Made by a program: the position numbers and the translations under genes. The notes under the pieces were generated by a model. That model was not told the origin of the DNA. It ran no database searches and was given only the letters and a program-made list of their open reading frames with translations. DNA of 6,798 bases from Accumulibacter sp. (GTDB lineage: Bacteria; Pseudomonadota; Gammaproteobacteria; Burkholderiales; Rhodocyclaceae), in NCBI GenBank assembly GCA_031264825.1, contig JAISDL010000200.1, positions 1 through 6,798 of the forward strand. Direction: 5' to 3'. Shown piece by piece: positions 1 through 4,514 of the stretch. Every line of letters begins with the position of its first letter. Position 1 is the first letter of the stretch.

Positions 1-2
1 TT

Positions 3-213
3 GCCAGCCGCATCGTCTCTCTGCGCGGTCAGCGCCTTATCCTCGATGCCGATCTGGCCGTCCGGTGTCGAGACCAAGCGCCTCGATGATCAGGTACACC
101 GCAACGCGGAGCGCTTTCCGGCTTTACGCTTGATCGGGACGAGGAGGAGGCTTCAAGGCCGCAATTTGCGACCTTGAAAAGCGGCCGAGGTCAATTCGCA
201 AATACCCGCTTTT
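3..213 (+). pseudogene. Relic of an ORF6N-domain gene, frameshifted
   Basis: No single frame is open across this stretch, but consecutive pieces in different frames read like an ORF6N domain (a DNA-binding domain of phage antirepressors and related chromosomal proteins). Positions 3-62 give ASRIVSLRGQRLILDADLAV; after a shift, 64-120 give GVETKRLDDQVHRNAERFP; after another, 123-191 give FTLDRDEEEASRPQFATLK followed by SGRG; after a third, about 196-207 give RKYP. These follow the family order (RGQ..ILD.DLA.LYGVETK.L..QV.RN..RFP...F.LT..E...LRSQFATLK.GRG.HRKYLPYAFTE). Relative to that pattern, about 5 nt are missing where Leu-Tyr should precede GVETK, about 10 nt after RFP, and 1 nt before RKY. 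No similarity is seen beyond about 213, so the C-terminal part is lost. The 5' end lies outside the window. Pattern match from memory, not a database hit; sequencing error could explain one shift but hardly three plus the missing tail. Confidence 0.6.
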
Positions 214-224
214 CCAAAAATGAA

Positions 225-253
225 TTGGTCGCCCGAGTGAAAACGGATAAAAT
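225..253 (+). promoter_or_regulatory. Weak sigma70-type promoter candidate
   Basis: TTGGTC at 225-230 and TAAAAT at 248-253 are separated by exactly 17 bases in an AT-rich patch. The -10 element matches the consensus at five of six positions, the -35 at three of six. If active, it would give an exbB transcript with a leader of nearly 290 bases containing the hairpins and the DnaA-box palindrome. Weak evidence: AT-rich patches in GC-rich genomes yield such matches by chance. Confidence 0.2.
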
Positions 254-379
254 ACGTTTTTTTCAAGGGAAGTCGGCGGGACGGTCGTAGGCATCTTCGC
301 GCGGTGTGCTCCGCGAATGCGCACGGCGCCCATTTTGCCGCCAAAGGCTTTCCGTTGTCGGGAAACGCTTGGTTTGTGG

Positions 380-395
380 GCTGTTTTTCAACAGC
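380..395. repeat. Perfect GCTGTT/AACAGC hairpin
   Basis: GCTGTT (380-385), a TTTC loop (386-389) and AACAGC (390-395) form a perfect 6-bp stem. It ends one base before the DnaA-box palindrome at 397. There is no T-tract after it, so it is not a canonical terminator. Confidence 0.5.
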
Positions 396-396
396 C

Positions 397-419
397 TTAT
401 CCACAGAATCTGTGGGTAA
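397..419. promoter_or_regulatory. Pair of inverted DnaA-box-like 9-mers
   Basis: TTATCCACA at 397-405 matches the DnaA box consensus TTATNCACA exactly. TGTGGGTAA at 411-419 reads TTACCCACA on the minus strand, one base away from consensus. The two face each other and, with the bases between, form a near-perfect palindrome: 11-base arms (397-407 and 409-419) around a single A, with one mismatch. DnaA could bind here to regulate exbB transcription, or the site could be part of a larger DnaA-binding cluster outside the window. A full origin is not supported, since only two boxes are visible and no replication gene is present. Confidence 0.5.
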
Positions 420-544
420 GAAGCACGCCGGGAAACCCGTCGGGTCTTTCACGGAAAAGCGGACGATGGATTTATATTTTGCGCCTGCGGCGCTTTAAGA
501 ACGCATCGACGGATTCGGGCTTACGAAGAGCGAGGTAAAGAAAC

Positions 545-1159
545 GTGTTTTCAATCATTCTGGCCGCCGGCTGGCCCATTTGGCCTTTGTTGCTGGCATC
601 GATCATCGCCGTTGCGCTCATCATCGAGCGTCTTGCCGCTTTGCGCCGTTCCAAGGTGATTCCGGGTGGGCTTTTACAAAATGTCGCCACGGAATACCAG
701 CAGCACGGCGGGATGAATGAGGCGGCGCTCGCGGCGCTCGAAGCGCAGTCGCCTTTCGGTCGGGTGCTGTCCGCCGGGTTGCGCAACGTCGGGAGCACGC
801 GCGAAGTCGTCCGCGAGTCGATCGAGGAAGCCGCCGACATCGTCGACCACGAACTCGGACGCTATCTCACGACGCTCGGAACGATCGCGTCGATGAGTCC
901 GCTCATGGGGCTTTTGGGGACCGTCGTCGGAATGATCGAGATTTTCGGCTCGCAGGCGCCGACGGGCGGCTCCGACCCGCTGCAACTCGCGCACGGGATT
1001 TCGATCGCGCTCTACAACACGGGATTCGGGCTGATCATCGCGATTCCGAGCATGATTTTCTGGCGGCATTTTCGCGCGCAGGTTGCGAGCTTCATCCTGG
1101 AGATGGAACAGCAAACCCTGCGCCTCGTCGAGATATTGCAAGGCAGGCGCCGCAACTGA
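545..1159 (+). CDS. exbB: MotA/TolQ/ExbB proton channel family protein
   Basis: Inner-membrane subunit of an ExbB/ExbD-type (TolQ/TolR-type) ion-driven motor that uses the proton gradient to do work at the outer membrane or envelope. The 204-residue product has the expected three membrane segments: about 8-28, 108-134 (LGTIASMSPLMGLLGTVVGM) and 151-173 (ending IIAIPSMIFW), with a large cytoplasmic loop between the first two. T126 in LLGTVVG and T159 in YNTGFG correspond to the conserved pore threonines of ExbB/TolQ. The position occupied by glutamate in E. coli TolQ/ExbB (GIAEALIATA-like) is isoleucine here (I154). The start is GTG at 545, supported by GAGG at 532-535. exbD begins 21 bases after the stop. 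No TonB or TolA-like gene accompanies it, so the cargo of this motor is not evident; in related genomes a similar pair precedes lpxK. The family is certain, the exbB rather than tolQ name less so. Confidence 0.9.
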   Translation: MFSIILAAGWPIWPLLLASIIAVALIIERLAALRRSKVIPGGLLQNVATEYQQHGGMNEAALAALEAQSPFGRVLSAGLRNVGSTREVVRESIEEAADIVDHELGRYLTTLGTIASMSPLMGLLGTVVGMIEIFGSQAPTGGSDPLQLAHGISIALYNTGFGLIIAIPSMIFWRHFRAQVASFILEMEQQTLRLVEILQGRRRN

Positions 1160-1180
1160 TGCGTCGGAGGGCGTGAAACG

Positions 1181-1600
1181 ATGAGGTTCAAACGCGACAG
1201 ACACAGGGACGACCCGGAAATCAACCTGATTCCGTTCATCGACGTTCTGCTCGTCGTCATCATTTTCCTGATGATGACGACAACTTACTCGAAGTTCTCC
1301 GGCCTCGAAATCAACCTGCCGGTCGCCGCCGAGTCCGAAAACCAGGCGGAACGCCCTAACGAAGTCGACGTCGCCATCACGGCCGACGGTCAGGTGATCG
1401 TCAATCAAACGCCCGCGTCGTCGAACGACGTGCGTTCGATCAGCGACATGCTGCGCCGCGCGGCCGGCGACGCGCCCGACCCGCTGATCGTGATCAACGC
1501 CGACGCCAAGGCGACGCACCAAAGCGTCATCGACGTCATGCAGGCTTCGCAGATGGCGGGGTATCCGCATATTTCCTTTGCGACGCAGACGCCGCCCTGA
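1181..1600 (+). CDS. exbD: Biopolymer transporter ExbD/TolR family protein
   Basis: Partner of the preceding ExbB-like channel; ExbD/TolR proteins have one transmembrane helix inserted in the ExbB pore and a periplasmic domain. The 139-residue product shows a short charged cytoplasmic N-terminus, the family motif EINLIPFIDVLLVVIIFLMM (residues 13-32) and a periplasmic domain from about residue 43 to the end. D21 within the helix is the conserved proton-carrying aspartate (D25 in E. coli ExbD, D23 in TolR). The periplasmic domain ends with the usual DPLIVINADAKATHQSVIDV-type segment. Start ATG at 1181 is supported by GGAGG at 1166-1170. The length is typical. Cotranscription with exbB is likely from the 21-base gap. 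lpxK begins 61 bases after the stop. Confidence 0.92.
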   Translation: MRFKRDRHRDDPEINLIPFIDVLLVVIIFLMMTTTYSKFSGLEINLPVAAESENQAERPNEVDVAITADGQVIVNQTPASSNDVRSISDMLRRAAGDAPDPLIVINADAKATHQSVIDVMQASQMAGYPHISFATQTPP

Positions 1601-1661
1601 GGTTTCCTGCGACCGGGTCGCTTGAATCCCTGGTTTCATCTGGATACGCCGGGCGGGCCGC

Positions 1662-2711
1662 GTGAAAAAACTTTTGTCGAATTTGCCGGAACTGTGGTTC
1701 CGCGCGCGCTTTTCCCTCGTCCTGGCGCTCCTTCTCCCGCTTTCCTGGCTCTTTCGATGCGCGGTCGCCGTGCGGCGCTTTCTTTATCGTTGCGGCGCAT
1801 TCTCCGTGACGACCCTGCCGGTCCCGGTTCTCGTCGTCGGGAACGTGACCGTCGGCGGCAGCGGGAAAACGCCGCTCGTCTTGTGGCTCGTCGAATCCCT
1901 GAAAAAAGCCGGAAAATCTCCGGGAATCGTCAGCCGGGGTTACGGAGGCGCGAAGCATGAAGGAATCGAAGTTTTCGAGGTTCTGCCGGATTCTCCGGCC
2001 GCGCTCGTCGGCGACGAGCCGCTTCTCCTCGCGCGTCGGAGCGGCGTTCCGGTCGTCGTCGGGCGTGACCGCGTGCGCGCGGCGCGCCTTTTGCTCGAAA
2101 AGCACCCCGAATGCGACCTCGTCGTCTCCGACGACGGGATGCAACATTACCGGCTCGGTCGTCGCGCCGAGATCGCCGTATTCGACGCGCGCGGTGCCGG
2201 GAACGGTCGCCTCCTTCCGGCAGGCCCCCTGCGCGAACCTCTGAGCCGGCTTGCCGAGGTCGCGGCGGTCGTCTGGAATTCGCGCCCGGACTTTTCGGAA
2301 GGCTCGCTTTGGGCGACTCGCGTTCCCGCCTACGCGATGTGCATCGAAGGGGAAAAATTTTACCGCCTCGACTCGGCGGAACGTGACGAACGCGTGTGGT
2401 GCTCCGTAGACGAATTGCGCGGCGAGACGCTCCACGCCGTCGCCGGGATGGGGAACCCGTCGCGCTTTTTCGAGCGTCTCGATTCGTTCGGCCTTCGCTT
2501 CGAAGCGCATCCTTTCCCGGACCACCACGTCTATACGACCGACGATTTCGCTTTCGCGCGCGCGGAGGGTGTCGTACTGATGACGGAAAAGGATGCGGTA
2601 AAATGCGTGGGCGTCGCGCCGGATCGAAGCTGGGTTTTGCCGGTCGAAGCGCGCGTCGAACCCGTCGGCGATGCGCCGGCCTTGATCGACCTTCTCTTGG
2701 AGAAACTTTGA
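1662..2711 (+). CDS. lpxK: Tetraacyldisaccharide 4'-kinase LpxK
   Basis: Transfers the gamma-phosphate of ATP to the 4' position of tetraacyldisaccharide 1-phosphate to make lipid IVA, a step of lipid A synthesis on the cytoplasmic face of the inner membrane. The 349-residue product has a hydrophobic N-terminal helix (about 17-40) that fits its membrane association, a Walker A loop GNVTVGGSGKTP (60-71), SRGYGG (91-96), GDEP (117-120), DDGMQH (157-162; commonly DDGFQH), AGMGNP (261-266) and MTEKDAVKC (307-315), all in the order expected for LpxK. Start is GTG at 1662 (MKKLLSNLPELWF); no strong Shine-Dalgarno is seen before it, so translation may depend on the upstream genes. The stop TGA (2709-2711) abuts the ATG of the Trm112 gene with no gap, indicating translational coupling. 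No defects seen. Confidence 0.95.
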   Translation: MKKLLSNLPELWFRARFSLVLALLLPLSWLFRCAVAVRRFLYRCGAFSVTTLPVPVLVVGNVTVGGSGKTPLVLWLVESLKKAGKSPGIVSRGYGGAKHEGIEVFEVLPDSPAALVGDEPLLLARRSGVPVVVGRDRVRAARLLLEKHPECDLVVSDDGMQHYRLGRRAEIAVFDARGAGNGRLLPAGPLREPLSRLAEVAAVVWNSRPDFSEGSLWATRVPAYAMCIEGEKFYRLDSAERDERVWCSVDELRGETLHAVAGMGNPSRFFERLDSFGLRFEAHPFPDHHVYTTDDFAFARAEGVVLMTEKDAVKCVGVAPDRSWVLPVEARVEPVGDAPALIDLLLEKL

Positions 2712-2882
2712 ATGGATCCCCGCTTGCTCGACATTCTGGTGTGCCCCGTCTGCAAGTCCGCGCTTGAAAAAACCGGCGACGAACTGATCTGCAAACCCTG
2801 CCGGCTCGCGTACCCGATCCGCGACGACATTCCGTTCATGCTCGAAAGCGAAGCACGGTCCGTAAAGGCAGAGGACGCCTGA
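2712..2882 (+). CDS. Trm112/YcaR family zinc-ribbon protein
   Basis: Small protein of 56 residues starting MDPRLLDILVCPVCKSALEK, a clear match to the Trm112p-like (YcaR/UPF0434) family. Four cysteines are arranged as two CxxC pairs, C11/C14 in CPVC and C27/C30 in CKPC, suitable for one zinc ion. The following LAYPIRDDIPFMLESEAR is the conserved family ending (E. coli YcaR has LAFPLRDGIPVLLETEAR but lacks the complete set of cysteines). Eukaryotic Trm112 activates methyltransferases; the role of the bacterial form between lpxK and kdsB is not firmly established. The start ATG directly follows the lpxK stop, and the stop TGA (2880-2882) shares its A with the ATG of kdsB, so all three are probably coupled. 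The gene is shorter than many ORF-calling cut-offs and easily missed. Confidence 0.93.
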   Translation: MDPRLLDILVCPVCKSALEKTGDELICKPCRLAYPIRDDIPFMLESEARSVKAEDA

Positions 2883-3676
2883 TGCGCGCGCGTTTCAAGG
2901 CGGTCGTCCCGGCGCGCTACGCATCGACGCGCCTGCCCGGAAAGCCGCTGCTCGACCTCGCCGGAAAGCCGATGGTCGTCCGCGTCGCACTCCGCGCGCG
3001 CGCTTCGGGCGCGGAGTCCGTCTGGATTGCGACCGACCACGACGCGGTGCGCGAGGCGGCGGAAAAATACGGAATTCCGGTGCAGATGACGCGCGCCGAC
3101 CACCCGACGGGGACGGATCGCCTTGCGGAAGTCGTCGAGGCGCGCGGCTGGTCGGACGACGCGATCGTCGTCAATGTTCAAGGCGACGAACCGCTGATCG
3201 AACCCGACTTGATCGCGCGGGTCGCGGACCAACTCGCGGCGAGCGGCGCCGACATCGCGACCGTCGGGCATCCGATTTCGGATCCGTCGGATTTCTTCAA
3301 CCCGAACGTCGTCAAACTCGTCCGCAAAGCCGACGGCGACGCGCTTTATTTTTCGCGCGCGCCGATCCCCTTCGCGCGCGAGGCTTTCAGGCGCGACGCC
3401 GGAGACGTTTTGAAGGCGGTATCGACGCTCCCGGAAGGCTTGCCGGCCTATCGCCATATCGGCCTTTACGCCTACCGCGCCCGCTTTCTTCGCACCTACA
3501 CGCGGCTATCCGCCGCGCCGATCGAGGGTTTCGAGGCGCTCGAACAGTTGCGCGCGCTGTGGCACGGCTATCGGATCAGCGTCCTCATCTCGGAAGCGCT
3601 ACCCGCGCCGGGTGTCGACACGCCCGAAGACGCGGCGCGGCTCCGCGCGTTGTTCGCGGGTGTTCCCGATGTTTGA
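2882..3676 (+). CDS. kdsB: 3-deoxy-manno-octulosonate cytidylyltransferase KdsB
   Basis: Activates Kdo with CTP to CMP-Kdo, releasing pyrophosphate; CMP-Kdo is the donor for adding Kdo to lipid IVA, the product of LpxK. The 264-residue cytosolic protein carries the nucleotidyltransferase signature PARYASTRLPGKPL (10-23), DHPTGTDR (73-80), NVQGDEP (98-104, with an expected metal-binding Asp), YFSRAPIP (156-163), HIGLYAY (192-198) and the C-terminal GVDTPED (244-250). The EALEQLRALWHGYRI stretch (218-232) is like betaproteobacterial KdsB. Length is slightly above E. coli KdsB, partly through the RARF N-terminus and the extra tail. The ATG overlaps the previous stop by one base (TGATG), a classic coupling arrangement. 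The kdsB stop lies within a possible adk promoter. Confidence 0.95.
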   Translation: MRARFKAVVPARYASTRLPGKPLLDLAGKPMVVRVALRARASGAESVWIATDHDAVREAAEKYGIPVQMTRADHPTGTDRLAEVVEARGWSDDAIVVNVQGDEPLIEPDLIARVADQLAASGADIATVGHPISDPSDFFNPNVVKLVRKADGDALYFSRAPIPFAREAFRRDAGDVLKAVSTLPEGLPAYRHIGLYAYRARFLRTYTRLSAAPIEGFEALEQLRALWHGYRISVLISEALPAPGVDTPEDAARLRALFAGVPDV

Positions 3677-3701
3677 CCGCCAGCGCGTTTGCGAGTAGGG
3701 T
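3673..3701 (+). promoter_or_regulatory. Candidate adk promoter
   Basis: TTGACC (3673-3678, five of six to TTGACA) overlaps the kdsB stop codon and is followed after exactly 17 bases by TAGGGT (3696-3701), which keeps the TAnnnT pattern of a -10 box but matches only three of six. It would give a leader of roughly 80 bases before adk. The 115-base gap, much longer than the coupled junctions upstream, fits a separate promoter. Not decisive. Confidence 0.35.
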
Positions 3702-3729
3702 AATTCTTCGTTCGGACGCGTCGCGGGAC

Positions 3730-3745
3730 TACGCCATTCGGCGTA
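3730..3745. repeat. Small hairpin in the adk leader
   Basis: TACGCC (3730-3735), loop ATTC, GGCGTA (3740-3745): a perfect 6-bp stem with a four-base loop between the candidate promoter and the adk ribosome-binding site. No T-tract follows. It may be a chance palindrome or an mRNA leader structure. Confidence 0.35.
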
Positions 3746-3791
3746 CTCGGCGGCGTCTGGATTTCCACGATTTTTCGAAGGAAGGTTGAGC

Positions 3792-4436
3792 ATGAGACTC
3801 ATTTTGTTGGGAGCGCCCGGTGCGGGCAAGGGAACGCAGGCGAAATTCATCTGCGAAAAATTCGGTATTCCGCAGATTTCGACCGGCGATATGCTGCGCG
3901 CGGCGGTCAAGGCGGGAACGCCGGTCGGCCTGAAAGCCAAGGCGATCATGGAGTCCGGCGCTCTCGTTTCGGACGACGTCATCCTCGACCTGGTCGGCGA
4001 CCGCCTGCGCGAGCCGGATTGTGAAGCCGGCTATTTGTTCGACGGCTTTCCTCGGACACTCCCGCAAGCCGAAGCGATGAAGTCGGCGAAGGTGGCGCTC
4101 GATTACGTGCTCGAATTCGACGTGCCCGACGAGGAAATCGTCGAACGCCTGAGCGGACGGCTGGTCCATTTGTCGTCCGGGCGCGTCTACCACGTCAAGT
4201 ACAACCCGCCGAAAACGCCGGGCGAGGACGACCTGACGCACGAAGCCCTGGTTCAACGCGACGACGACAAGGAAGAGACGGTCAGAAAACGGCTTGCCGT
4301 CTATCACGCGCAAACGCGTCCGCTCGTCGATTACTACCTGGGTCAGGTTTCGGGCGACGCGCCGAAATACCGCAAGGTATCGGGCGTCGGCGCGATCGAA
4401 GAAGTCAGCAAGGCAATTTTTGCCGCTTTGAGTTAG
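3792..4436 (+). CDS. adk: Adenylate kinase
   Basis: Cytosolic phosphotransferase that interconverts ATP + AMP and 2 ADP. The product from ATG 3792 is 214 residues, the same length as E. coli Adk, and aligns to it without large gaps: P-loop GAPGAGKGT (7-15), STGDMLR ending at R36, DGFPRT (84-89), R119 and R123 in VERLSGRLVH, and the EETVRKRL segment with the conserved arginine. The LID domain (about 122-159, LSSGRVYHVKYNPPKTPGEDD) is the long type but lacks the four zinc cysteines of Gram-positive enzymes, as usual in Proteobacteria. An in-frame TTG at 3786 would add two residues, but GGAAGG at 3780-3785 sits six bases before the ATG and touches the TTG, so ATG 3792 is the start. It lies 115 bases after kdsB and 78 before hppA. 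Confidence 0.96.
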   Translation: MRLILLGAPGAGKGTQAKFICEKFGIPQISTGDMLRAAVKAGTPVGLKAKAIMESGALVSDDVILDLVGDRLREPDCEAGYLFDGFPRTLPQAEAMKSAKVALDYVLEFDVPDEEIVERLSGRLVHLSSGRVYHVKYNPPKTPGEDDLTHEALVQRDDDKEETVRKRLAVYHAQTRPLVDYYLGQVSGDAPKYRKVSGVGAIEEVSKAIFAALS

Positions 4437-4451
4437 AATCTACTGTTTGTC

Positions 4452-4491
4452 CGCGCGCGCCGGTCGGAGCGATGCGCCGCGCGTTTTCTTT
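4452..4491 (+). terminator. Terminator-like hairpin after adk
   Basis: CGCGCGCGC (4452-4460) can pair with GCG-c-CGCGCG (4474-4483), a 9-bp GC-rich stem with one bulged C and a 13-base loop, followed by TTTTCTTT (4484-4491). This fits a Rho-independent terminator 15 bases after the adk stop. An outer ACTGTT (4442-4447) and AACAGT (4495-4500) can also pair around it. The structure ends only about 24 bases before the hppA ATG, so either hppA has a promoter close by or this element partly attenuates read-through. No good promoter was found in the gap. Confidence 0.45.
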
Positions 4492-4514
4492 CCGAACAGT
4501 TTTGAGGGGAACTC

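Larger units (their letters stand above)
216..544. other. Gene-free leader upstream of exbB
   Basis: About 330 bases without a convincing gene: the short open frames here resemble no family and overlap one another. The left part (about 214-266) is AT-rich and contains an AAAACG/CGTTTT inverted repeat (240-245 and 255-260). Further hairpins follow at 291-320 (GCA and TTCGCG pairing with CGCGAATGC, two-base bulge), 347-368 (GC-TTTCC pairing with GGAAA-GC, one-base bulge) and 380-395, then the DnaA-box palindrome at 397-419. A short GCGCC-TGC-GGCGC hairpin lies at 481-493. The exbB promoter must lie in or upstream of this stretch, but no clearly spaced -35/-10 pair stands out close to the gene. 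Confidence 0.6.

Noticed and set aside
397..419. A complete chromosomal or plasmid replication origin
   Set aside because: Only two DnaA-box-like sites are visible, without a convincing box cluster, and no dnaA, dnaN, rep or par gene is in the window.
435..445. ACCCG-T-CGGGT palindrome
   Set aside because: A one-base loop cannot form a hairpin of this kind, and the short palindrome is expected by chance in GC-rich DNA.
481..493. GCGCC-TGC-GGCGC hairpin as a terminator before exbB
   Set aside because: Five-base stem with a three-base loop followed by only TTT; too weak, and no intact gene upstream needs terminating.
304..538. Short plus-strand open frames of 64 and 73 codons in the exbB leader
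   Set aside because: They overlap in different frames, have no clear ribosome-binding site or family likeness, and run across the hairpins and the DnaA-box palindrome.
674..3457. Long minus-strand open frames (674-1639, 1536-2528, 2531-3457)
   Set aside because: Each lies opposite exbB/exbD, lpxK or trm112/kdsB, has the low-complexity charged composition of a shadow frame, and shows no recognisable motif.
3786..3791. TTG start for adk giving an MSMRLILLG N-terminus
   Set aside because: The ATG at 3792 gives the canonical MRLILLGAPGAGKGT and the family length, and the Shine-Dalgarno at 3780-3785 is correctly spaced for it but not for the TTG.
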